NCBI GenBank assembly: GCA_011523845.1
Contig: WTFV01000209.1
Location: 1-43,663 of the forward strand
DNA: 43,663 nucleotides
Direction of reading: 5' to 3'
Source: Acidobacteriota bacterium
Lineage (GTDB): Bacteria > Acidobacteriota > Vicinamibacteria > Vicinamibacterales > UBA8438
Shown here piece after piece: positions 6,391 through 14,251 of this stretch (its first letter is position 1; every line of letters starts with the position of its first letter). Below the pieces are notes generated by a model. The model saw nothing but the letters and a program-made list of their open reading frames with translations. It made no database searches and was not told the origin of the DNA. The position numbers and the translations under genes were made by a program.

Positions 6391-8748
6391 GTGGCGCGAG
6401 GCACGATGCAACAGGCGATCGAGGAGTTGCTCCTGTCGGTCGACCGGCCCGGCGATTTCTGCGCACACGGCCGGTTGCTGGCGCCCATGCCGCGCCTGGA
6501 CGTGAAGGGCGCGGGCGCCCTGTCGTTTCCGGTGCCGGCAGCGCAGGTCCAGGCACTGATCGCGGTCGCGGAGCGTGCGCCGTACGGCAAGGGCCCGGCA
6601 ACCCTGGTCGACCGGACGGTGCGCGACTGTCTGCAGATAGACGCCGCGCGGATTCGTCTGGCGGGCGCGGGCTGGCGCGACACGTTCGGCCGGGTCCTGA
6701 CCTCGGCGGCGGACGGCCTCGGCTGCCCCGCGGACCGGTTGGACGCCCGACTCTACAAGCTGTTGATCTACGAGCCGGGCGGCTTCTTCGTCTCCCACCG
6801 CGACACGGAGAAGGCCGACGGCATGATCGCCACGCTGTCGATATCGTTGCCGGTCGCGGGCGCCGGAGGCGAGATCGTGGTCCGTCACCGCGAACGCGAG
6901 CGCACCATCGACATGACCGCCGCCGAGCCGTCCGAGCTGGCGTTCGCCGCCTTCTACGCCGACTGCGAACACGAGGTCAGGCCGGTCACCGAGGGGCATC
7001 GCCTGTCGCTCGTGTTCAACCTGTGCCTGCGCGCCGGCGATACCGATACGCCCCGCACGGCGCCCGATCACACGCAGCAGGTCGACCGGCTCGCCAAGCG
7101 GCTGGCCGCCTGGCGGCAGGACGGGATCGAGAAGCTCGCCTGGGTGCTGGAGCACGAATACACCGAGGCGGGTCTGTCGTTCGACGTGCTGAAGAACCGG
7201 GACGCCGCGCTGGCGCGCCTTCTGGTGGCGGCGGCCGGACGGGCCGACTGCGCGCTGCACGCGGCCATTCTGCACCTCGAAGAATGGGGGGCGGCTTCGT
7301 ATTCGGGCGAATTCGGGGAGTGGGGCTGGGGTGAATCGGACGGCGACATGCAGATGGAGGAGGTGGAAGACTACCGCCAGTGGCTGGACGGCTGGGTCGG
7401 ACCCGACGGCAGTCGCCCGCCGTTCGGCGAGATCGGCCTGCGGCCCGAGGAGCGGTTGCCGCACGGCGCGCTCGACGATGCCGAGCCGGACGAACAGCAC
7501 GTCGAGGAAGCCACCGGCAACGCGGGCGCGACCGTCGAGCGCACGTACCGCCGTGCCGCCCTGGTGCTGTGGCCGGCGTCGAGGACGCTCCCCGTCGTGG
7601 CGGCGGGCGGCATCGACGCCGCCGTCGCCTGGGTGGCGGACGAACTCGGCCGCGGCGGAGCCGACCCGGACGAGCGTATCCGGACGCTCACGGCGCAACT
7701 GATCGACATCTGGCCGGCCGGCCGCGACGACTTCGACGACTCCGGCGCGAAGGGCCGCGAGCGCATGCTGCGCCTGCTCTGCGAGACCCGGGACGAAGAG
7801 GGTGCGGCGCGTTTCCTGCGGGACGTGATCGTGGCCGCCTACGACGGAAGCGAGAACGACGCGCTGGCCGCCGTGCTGGACATGCTGGGACCGCCCGGCG
7901 CGGCGTACTTCCTGCTCGACATGATTGGCGCGTACCTCCGGCGGCGGCCCGCGGCCATGCTCGATCTGCTGTGGCGCCTCGACGAGGCGTACCGCGGGGC
8001 TGCCGACTCGGCCTGGGAGGTCGTACTGCAGGAGACGGTGCGCGCGGCCCTCGAGGTGCTGCCCGCCGCGCTGCCGCCGGAACCCGAGGAGGACGTCCCG
8101 CGGCGCGCCTCCCGGCGGCCGACGCGATTCAGCGAGACGGCCGTCTACCACCTGTTCGCGTTGGCCTGGCGGCTGGAGTTGCCGGATGCGGCCGCCGCGG
8201 CGGCCGGCGCGGTGGCCGCCGAGCCGCGGGTCGTCGCGCCGGAACGCGCGCTGCCGGCCGTGCTGGCGAAGCTGCATGCCGAGGAGGGAGCGGCAGGCAG
8301 CGCCGCCTTCGCGCGCCTGTGGCGGCACGCGGCCGACGCTCTGCTGGCGCGCAGCGCGGAACCGCCCCCACCGCCGGGTGACTGGACCATCGCCGCCAAC
8401 GCCGGCTGCCGTTGCGAGCACTGCGACCGGCTGCGGGATTTCTGCAAGGATCCGAAGGCCCGCACGGCGCGCTTCCCGTTGCGCACGGACCTGCGCGCGC
8501 ACCTGCACCAGATCATCGACGGTCAGGAACTCGATATCGAGCATGTGACCGAACGTCGCGGCCGACCGTTCACCCTCGTGTGCACCAAGACCCGCGCGAG
8601 CCACAAGCGGCGGCGGGCCGAGTACGCGAAGGACGTCTCGTGCATGCAGGGGCTGATCGAGTCGGCGCCCGGCGGGGAGCAGGCTGCGGACTGCGCGTCG
8701 GATCTCGCCGCGGTGCGCGCGGCGGTGACTGCTTCCGAGACGGCGTGA
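6391..8748 (+). CDS. 2-oxoglutarate/Fe(II) dioxygenase with a long helical C-terminal part
   Basis: 785 residues from a GTG at 6391, preceded by a strong GGAGGAG. Residues of roughly 20-215 form a prolyl-4-hydroxylase-like jelly roll: the iron ligands appear as SHRDTE (His136, Asp138) and EHEVRPV (His194), and GHRLSLVFNL (Arg204) would bind 2-oxoglutarate. The remaining 570 residues are mostly Ala/Leu/Arg-rich helix. A Cys-rich stretch near 673 (CRCEHCDRLRDFC) and a basic tail follow. The target of the hydroxylase is unknown; bacterial relatives with such extensions are not characterised as far as I know. The gene follows the VOC gene closely. The 289 bases after it hold only the inverted repeat at 8901-8934. 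Confidence 0.8.
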   Translation: MARGTMQQAIEELLLSVDRPGDFCAHGRLLAPMPRLDVKGAGALSFPVPAAQVQALIAVAERAPYGKGPATLVDRTVRDCLQIDAARIRLAGAGWRDTFGRVLTSAADGLGCPADRLDARLYKLLIYEPGGFFVSHRDTEKADGMIATLSISLPVAGAGGEIVVRHRERERTIDMTAAEPSELAFAAFYADCEHEVRPVTEGHRLSLVFNLCLRAGDTDTPRTAPDHTQQVDRLAKRLAAWRQDGIEKLAWVLEHEYTEAGLSFDVLKNRDAALARLLVAAAGRADCALHAAILHLEEWGAASYSGEFGEWGWGESDGDMQMEEVEDYRQWLDGWVGPDGSRPPFGEIGLRPEERLPHGALDDAEPDEQHVEEATGNAGATVERTYRRAALVLWPASRTLPVVAAGGIDAAVAWVADELGRGGADPDERIRTLTAQLIDIWPAGRDDFDDSGAKGRERMLRLLCETRDEEGAARFLRDVIVAAYDGSENDALAAVLDMLGPPGAAYFLLDMIGAYLRRRPAAMLDLLWRLDEAYRGAADSAWEVVLQETVRAALEVLPAALPPEPEEDVPRRASRRPTRFSETAVYHLFALAWRLELPDAAAAAAGAVAAEPRVVAPERALPAVLAKLHAEEGAAGSAAFARLWRHAADALLARSAEPPPPPGDWTIAANAGCRCEHCDRLRDFCKDPKARTARFPLRTDLRAHLHQIIDGQELDIEHVTERRGRPFTLVCTKTRASHKRRRAEYAKDVSCMQGLIESAPGGEQAADCASDLAAVRAAVTASETA

Positions 8749-8900
8749 TCCGTCCAGCGGCCGTCGGCCGTCTCACAGCCCCTCGCGTCGTCGCATCCCA
8801 GCCCGTTCCTGCCGGTTCCGCGCTCGGCTACCGCAACCGTCGGCCGGTCTCAACCTACCCGCATCTGTTCCTGGAGCTCCCCTTTCTCGTACGGTTCGCT

Positions 8901-8934
8901 CCGGTACGGCGTTAGAATGCTGGAATCGTACCGG
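8901..8934. promoter_or_regulatory. Inverted repeat upstream of the aminotransferase gene
   Basis: CCGGTACG (8901-8908) and CGTACCGG (8927-8934) are perfect inverted arms separated by 18 bases. The interval contains TTAGAAT, a possible -10 element. It lies about 100 bases upstream of the aminotransferase start, a plausible place for promoter and operator. I found nothing else in 8749-9037. Confidence 0.3.
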
Positions 8935-9037
8935 ACCGACACGACCGAGACTGGAGTGTCTTGCGCGGGTGCCGAGGCGCTTCCCGCCGGCCGGCGGCCG
9001 AAGAACCAGGCGCCATCGCTCCGCAGGGAGGAATCGA

Positions 9038-10186
9038 ATGAAGACGACACGCCGTGGATTCGTTGGAACCATCGCGCTGGGCGCCGCGGCAGGCGCCCTG
9101 ACCGGCACGTCACCGTTCGGCAAGCGGGCCAGCGCCCAGACTCGGGAAGCCGCGAAATCCGGCATCTACGATGGCGGCGTCATCCAGCTCAACCAGAACG
9201 AGAGCGCCCGCGGCCCCGGCCCGAAGACCATCCAGGCCATTCAGGCCCACACCAACAAGCGCATCGGCCGCGGCTATTCGCCGGACCACGTCAACGAGCT
9301 GAGAGCGGTCATCGCCGACTACTACGAGGTCGGCACCGACAACGTGCAGCTCGCCACCGGCTCCACCCCCTTGTTGCAGGGCTCGGTGCGGGCATTCTGC
9401 TCGGCGACGAAGGGCTTCGTGACCCCCATGCCCACCTACTCGACCAGCCTGAGCACGGCCCGACGGATCGGGGCGAAGACGACCGAGGTCGATCTGGACA
9501 GCTCGCTCGCCATCGATCTCGACGCGCTGGCGGACGCGTCTCGCGGCGCCGGCCTGGTCTATCTCTGCAATCCGAACAACCCCACCGGCATGGTGCACGG
9601 ACCCGGAGCCGTCGAGCGTTTCGTGCGCCGCGTGCTGAGCGAATCGCCGGAAACCATGATTCACGTCGACGAGGCCTACATCAACTACGGACGGCCCGAC
9701 AGCATCGAGACCGCGGTGCCTCTGGCGCTGGAGGACGAGCGCGTGTTCGTCACCCGCTCCTTCTCGAAGGCGCACGGCATGGCCGGCCTCCGCGTCGGCT
9801 ACGGCCTCGGCCACGAGCAGACCCTGGCCAGGATCCGCGGCGCCTGGGGCATGGGCGACGTCAACATGCTGGGCGCGATAGCCGCGATCACCGCGTTCGA
9901 GGACACCGAACACATCGATTGGGAAGTGAAGGAGAACGCCGAGATTCGCGACGGCGTCATTGCCGCCTTCCGCGACATGGGCTTCGAAGTGCCCGACTCC
10001 CACACCAACCACATCTTCGTCAACATCGGACGCCCCGCACAGGAGTTCCGCGAAGCGTGCCTGGAGCGCAAGGTGCTGGTGGGCCGGGACTTTCCACCGC
10101 TGCATACCACGCATTGCCGAATCTCGATCGGCAGCCGGGAGGAGATGGCGGCCGCAATGAAGGTGTTCAAGGAGGTCCTGGCGTAG
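9038..10186 (+). CDS. Tat-exported HisC-like aminotransferase (PLP fold type I)
   Basis: 382 residues from the ATG at 9038, with GGGAGGA 8-14 bases upstream. Residues 1-35 are a twin-arginine signal (KTTRRGFVGT, hydrophobic core, then SAQ). The mature enzyme has the landmarks of histidinol-phosphate aminotransferase-like proteins: IQLNQNESARGPGP, LATGSTPLLQG, YLCNPNNPTGM, HVDEAYINYG and SFSKAHGMAGLRVGY with Lys244 as the PLP-binding lysine. The family transaminates histidinol phosphate or aromatic amino acids in the cytoplasm. An exported version is less usual, and since Tat carries folded proteins, the cofactor could be loaded before export. The substrate is unknown. No his genes lie nearby. 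Confidence 0.85.
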   Translation: MKTTRRGFVGTIALGAAAGALTGTSPFGKRASAQTREAAKSGIYDGGVIQLNQNESARGPGPKTIQAIQAHTNKRIGRGYSPDHVNELRAVIADYYEVGTDNVQLATGSTPLLQGSVRAFCSATKGFVTPMPTYSTSLSTARRIGAKTTEVDLDSSLAIDLDALADASRGAGLVYLCNPNNPTGMVHGPGAVERFVRRVLSESPETMIHVDEAYINYGRPDSIETAVPLALEDERVFVTRSFSKAHGMAGLRVGYGLGHEQTLARIRGAWGMGDVNMLGAIAAITAFEDTEHIDWEVKENAEIRDGVIAAFRDMGFEVPDSHTNHIFVNIGRPAQEFREACLERKVLVGRDFPPLHTTHCRISIGSREEMAAAMKVFKEVLA

Positions 10187-10389
10187 GGGGAACGACGGAG
10201 TGCGACGCTGGTCGCCGGGTGGTGGCGTCGGTCCAGGGTGCCGGCGATCCTGCCACCCGGTGATTTGCCCTTCCAGCGTGGCGAGGCGCCGATCGAGGTC
10301 GGCGCCGGTCGCCGTCCCGCGTCGAGCCGGCTGTTGGTCTACAACTCACGTTCAGGCAGGCGCCCACCAACCGGCCGTCGGGAACTCAC

Positions 10390-10599
10390 CCCGGAGCCAG
10401 CCTGCGGTCGAAGACGCTGGGCCTGGAGTTGCGCGCGGTGCTTGGGCGGGAGATGGGCTTCCAGGACCCGGTGAGCGGTCTCGATCTACCCAGCTACGAC
10501 GAGGAAGCCGAGGCCCGCGTGGCGGAAGCGGCTGCGCGCCGGGCCGCCGAAGCGCGTGTGGCTGAACTCGAAGCGCTCCTTCGCAAGCGGTCGGGCTGA
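10390..10599 (+). pseudogene. Uma2-family endonuclease, C-terminal relic
   Basis: About 68 codons in frame with a stop at 10597-10599: SLRSKTLGLELRAVLGREMG, FQDPVSGLDLPSYDEEAEAR and the helical tail RVAELEALLRKRSG. This is the usual end of Uma2 (DUF820, PF05685) proteins, small PD-(D/E)xK-like proteins. The catalytic domain is absent upstream, and no start codon gives a plausible complete gene. It is therefore a fragment. I recognise nothing else in 10187-10389. Confidence 0.6.
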
Positions 10600-10711
10600 C
10601 GACCGGGCTCTGCTCGCCCGCCGCTACGAGGCCCCACGATTCGCTGTCGGCGGGAACGAGTGTGCAACGCGAGGTGGCACAACCGGTGCTCTTCCGGCCC
10701 ATTGCTTGGCG

Positions 10712-10717
10712 TACACT
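10712..10717 (+). promoter_or_regulatory. Candidate -10 element of hsdM
   Basis: TACACT lies 9 bases before the hsdM ATG, and no Shine-Dalgarno sequence is visible. This spacing fits a leaderless transcript. No clear -35 box was found, so the call is tentative. Confidence 0.22.
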
Positions 10718-10726
10718 CCCACACGC

Positions 10727-12841
10727 ATGCCTCAGCTCGAGCACATCGACGCCATCGAACGGCGCCTCTGGAGCGCCGCCGACACGCTGCGCGCCAACTC
10801 GAAGTACGCCAGCAACGAGTACTTCCTGCCGGTCATGGGCCTGGTCTTCCTGCGCCATGCCTACAGCCGCTACCTGGCGGTCAAGGACGAGATCGCCGCG
10901 GGGCTGCCGACGCGCGGCGGCCGGACGCGGCCGCTCACCAGGGAGGACTTCTCGCAGAAGAACGCCATCTTCCTGCGGCCGGAGGCCCGGTTCGACCATC
11001 TGGTCGCCCTGCCCGACGGCGAGGACCGCGCCGCGGCCATCATCGCGGCGATGGAGTCGATCGAGGCGGACTACGACAGCCTGCGCGGCGTCCTGCCGAA
11101 GAGCGAGTACCAGGCGCTGGACAACGAGGTGCTGGGCGACCTGCTGCGCAAGCTGAACCCGGACGAGCTGAAGCAGGTCTCCGGCGACGTCTTCGGCCGC
11201 ATCTACGAGTACTTCCTGACGAAGTTCGCCGACCAGAAGGCGCACGACGACGGCGAGTTCTTCACGCCAGTGTCGCTGGTGTCCCTCATCGCCCACGTGC
11301 TCGATCCCGACCATGGCACCGTGCTCGACCCGGCCTGCGGCTCCGGCGGCATGTTCGTCCAGAGCGCGCGCACCGTGGAGGAGCACGGCGGGAGCCCGAC
11401 CGAGCGGCTCACCTTCCGCGGCGTCGAAAAGAACGACACCACCATCCGCTTGGCCAAGATGAACCTCGCCGTGCACGGGCTCGAAGGCGACATCCGGCAG
11501 GCCATCACCTACTACGACGACCCGCACGAGCTGCTCGGCAGGGCCGACTACGTGATGGCCAATCCGCCGTTCAACGTCGACGAGATCGATGCCGACAAGG
11601 TCAAGACCGACCCCCGCCTGCCGTTCGGCCTGCCCGGCGTCAACAAGAAGCAGAAGGTCGGCAACGGAAACTACGTCTGGATCAGCTACTTCTACAGCTA
11701 CCTGAACGAGACGGGCCGGGCCGGCTTCGTCATGTCCTCGCAGGCGTCGAGCGCCGGCGGCGGCGAGGCCGCGGTGCGGCGCAAGCTGGTGGAGACCGGC
11801 GACGTCGACGTGATGATCGCCATCCGCTCGAACTTCTTCTACACGCGCACCGTGCCGTGCGAGCTGTGGTTCCTGAACCGCGCCAAGCCGGAGGCGCACC
11901 GCGACAAGGTGCTGATGATCGATGCGCGCAACGTCTACCGGAAGGTGACGCGCAAGATCTACGACTTCAGCCCCGAGCAGCAGCAAAACCTGCTGGCCAT
12001 CGTCCGGCTGTACCGCGGAGAGCCGGAGCGATTCCGCGAGATCGCCTTCCAGCATCTGTGGCGCGTCGTTGAGGAGGGAGGCTGGTGCTTCGAGTGGGAG
12101 AGCGAGGACGGCGAAAGCGGCCGGCCGCTGCGGGAATTCGTCGACGCGGTCACCGCGCTCCGCGGGGAACTGTCTCCGTTCCTGAAGACCCTGTCGCAGA
12201 CGGGAGCGCACGCCGCCGACCTCGCGGAGCTCCACCGGGAGGAGAAACGGTTCGGGCGAGAGGTCGAGCGTTTCCGAGTCCGTATCGACAAAGCGGCCGG
12301 GCAATGGGAACGAACGCCGGACACGACTGCGGGCGTGAACAAGCTGGTGGATCGGTTCGCTCCGCTGGCCGCGAGCAGCCGTGATCTTTCCGGACAGGCC
12401 GACCAGCTCTACAAGGTTGCCGCCCGCTTGATCGAGACCTGCGATCAGCAGCGCGGAGGCAAGTCCAGCGCCGTCTGGAACCCTCGCGCCGTCACCCGCG
12501 CCCGCAGGGCCGCCGACGAGGCGCGAGGCGGGGCCCTCGAACAGCTCGGCCGGGTGCGCTACTTCTGGCGGCAGGCCCGCTGGCTGACCGAGCGCTTCCC
12601 GGACGGCGAGCTGCGCGACGTGGAGGGGCTGGTCAGGCTCGTCGACCGCGCCGAAATAGAGGCCAACGACTGGAGCCTCACGCCCGGCCGCTACGTCGGC
12701 GTCGCTCCCGCGGAAGAGGACGAGGACTTCGACTTCGCGACGGCGATGCGCGAGATCCACGCGGAACTCGCGGAGCTGAACGCCGAATCGACCGTCCTGG
12801 CGGGGAGGATCCAGGAGAACTTCCAGAAGCTGGGGATATGA
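10727..12841 (+). CDS. hsdM: Type I restriction-modification methyltransferase subunit HsdM
   Basis: 704 residues. The N-terminal helical domain (RRLWSAADTLRANSKYASNE) is the usual HsdM start. The Rossmann methylase follows, with motif I LDPACGSGGMF (about 200-210) for S-adenosylmethionine and motif IV NPPF (about 282-285), the catalytic motif for N6-adenine methylation. A C-terminal extension of some 250 residues is largely helical and ends in coiled coil (AELNAESTVLAGRIQENFQK). With HsdS it methylates the recognition site, and with HsdS and HsdR it makes the restriction complex. The stop overlaps the next start (ATGA), the first of three such overlaps. The matching hsdR lies 7.3 kb downstream, separated by an inserted operon. 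Confidence 0.95.
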   Translation: MPQLEHIDAIERRLWSAADTLRANSKYASNEYFLPVMGLVFLRHAYSRYLAVKDEIAAGLPTRGGRTRPLTREDFSQKNAIFLRPEARFDHLVALPDGEDRAAAIIAAMESIEADYDSLRGVLPKSEYQALDNEVLGDLLRKLNPDELKQVSGDVFGRIYEYFLTKFADQKAHDDGEFFTPVSLVSLIAHVLDPDHGTVLDPACGSGGMFVQSARTVEEHGGSPTERLTFRGVEKNDTTIRLAKMNLAVHGLEGDIRQAITYYDDPHELLGRADYVMANPPFNVDEIDADKVKTDPRLPFGLPGVNKKQKVGNGNYVWISYFYSYLNETGRAGFVMSSQASSAGGGEAAVRRKLVETGDVDVMIAIRSNFFYTRTVPCELWFLNRAKPEAHRDKVLMIDARNVYRKVTRKIYDFSPEQQQNLLAIVRLYRGEPERFREIAFQHLWRVVEEGGWCFEWESEDGESGRPLREFVDAVTALRGELSPFLKTLSQTGAHAADLAELHREEKRFGREVERFRVRIDKAAGQWERTPDTTAGVNKLVDRFAPLAASSRDLSGQADQLYKVAARLIETCDQQRGGKSSAVWNPRAVTRARRAADEARGGALEQLGRVRYFWRQARWLTERFPDGELRDVEGLVRLVDRAEIEANDWSLTPGRYVGVAPAEEDEDFDFATAMREIHAELAELNAESTVLAGRIQENFQKLGI

Positions 12842-13092
12842 GCGGGATCTCGATGACCAGTCTGGTGGATACGCCGGGCTGCTATCGCCGCTACGGAGCA
12901 ACCCTGATGGGCCACGGAAGGACTCACCTCGTCGGTCCGCCGGTCGTGCGGGTACCACGACTCATGGCAGACCTGCTGGCGTGGCTCGATAGCACCAGCG
13001 AGCGCTGGGTTGTGGAAATGACCCGCCCGGAATTGCCGGGGGCCAAGAACCAGAAGTACCGGCTTACCGCGCTCAGGCGAGTGGTACGATGA
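12838..13092 (+). pseudogene. Fic-family remnant with the catalytic core deleted in frame
   Basis: 84 codons. The first part (TSLVDTPGCYRRYGATLMGH, then VPRLMADLLAWLDST) aligns with residues of about 110-160 of the intact Fic protein at 23526-24521 (TALLDAPGHYRRGAVAVMGQ, then VPRLMADLLSWIGST). It then jumps directly to VEMTRPELPGAKNQKYRLTA, which matches the C terminus of that protein (VEMTRPDAPNARNQKYRLTP). Both the N-terminal inhibitory helix and the HPFxDGNGR motif are gone, so no AMPylation is possible. The frame stays open, and 4-base ATGA overlaps link it to hsdM before and hsdS after. It may persist only to keep translational coupling. Confidence 0.85.
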
Positions 13093-14251
13093 TGCAAGGC
13101 CGAGTTCACGTGCCGAAAGGCTGGCGTCCCGCCACGCTGGAAGACTTGGTCTTCCTCCAGCGTGGTTATGACATCACGAAAGAGGAACAGGAGCCGGGGG
13201 ATGTCCCTGTCGTTTCGTCTTCGGGCATCACGAGTCATCACTCTCAAGCCCGGTCCCAAGGGCCGGGCGTTGTGACAGGACGCAAGGGTTCGCTCGGTAC
13301 CATTCACTATATGGATGGTCCATATTGGCCACACGATACGACCTTGTGGAGCAAGGACCTTAAGCGCAATCATGCACGATACTATACTATTTCCTGCATA
13401 CGCTAGATCTCCAGCGCTACGACGTAGGGAATTCCAATCCAACGCTGAACCGAAACCATATTCATCGGCTTCCTATTGCGATGCCGCAGTATCGAATTCA
13501 GGAACGGATCGCAGCGATTTTGTCAGCCTATGACGATTTTATCGAAAACAACCGACGGCGGATTCGGTTGTTGGACCAGGCGGCACGCATGATTTACGAG
13601 GAGTGGTTCGTCCGTCTTCGATTTCCAGGCTTCGAACGAGTGTCCGTCGCTGATCGAGTCCCGGAAGGGTGGAGAAAGGTACGCCTGTCTGAACTCGTTA
13701 CGACACAGTATGGGTACACGGAGTCAGCCACAGAAGAACCAGTTGGCCCCAAGTTCCTCCGAGGAATGGACATCAACAAGACATCGTACATCGATTGGAG
13801 CGCTGTGCCGTATTGCGCGAAAGAACATCTTGATTTCGAAAAGTATGCACTCAAAGTCGATGACATAGTTGTCGTGCGCATGGCTGACCCCGGGAAAGTT
13901 GCAATCGTTGAAGTTGAACAGAAAGCCGTGTTCGCCTCTTACCTGGTTCGACTGTCGCTGAGAACGGGGGTAGGTGTCGCGCCCCTTTACCTGTTCTTCG
14001 TTCTTTCCGATCATGTGTACCAAGACTTTGTTTCGCGAGCAAGCGGTGGCTCGACGAGAAAGAGCGCAAGTGCGAAGTTGCTGGTGGATTTCCCCGTACT
14101 GCTGCCTCCCTCGCAAATCGTGAAGCGGTTCCTGCAATGCGTAGGGCCCTTGAGGCAACAAATCCAGAATCTTCTCCAACAGAACGCAAGCAAGAGACAT
14201 GCTCGCGATCTGCTCCTGCCGCGCCTGATGAACGGGGAGATCGCGGTATGA
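13089..14251 (+). pseudogene. hsdS: Type I specificity subunit HsdS, frameshifted by a 5-bp duplication
   Basis: The frame from the ATG at 13089 reads a first target-recognition domain (HVPKGWRPATLEDLVFLQRG, VVTGRKGSLGTIHYMDGPYW) and stops at 13406. The rest of HsdS continues in another frame from about 13391 to 14251: LQRYDVGNSNPTLNRNHIHR, the central helix AAILSAYDDFIENNRRRIRL, a second domain from VPEGWRKVRLSELV, and the closing helix with LLLPRLMNGEIAV. Removing one copy of the tandem ACTAT at 13381-13390 joins the two into a normal 385-residue HsdS (HARYYFLHTLDLQRYDV). The region is visibly more AT-rich than its neighbours, as is common for exchanged hsdS genes. As it stands the complex has no specificity subunit. 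It could be phase variation, a fixed mutation or a sequence error. Confidence 0.88.
13379..13390 (+). repeat. Tandem pentanucleotide at the hsdS frameshift
   Basis: ATACTATACTAT is 2.4 copies of a 5-base unit. One unit fewer, or any change leaving the total 5 bases shorter modulo 3, restores the hsdS frame. Slipped-strand change here would switch the type I system on and off. Confidence 0.75.

Noticed and set aside
10180..10330. Minus-strand peptide with LDRRLATLEGQITGWQ
   Set aside because: Looks like a short coiled coil, but no start or full frame supports a gene.
10352..12958. 868-codon minus frame opposite hsdM
   Set aside because: Antisense shadow of a well-supported methyltransferase gene.
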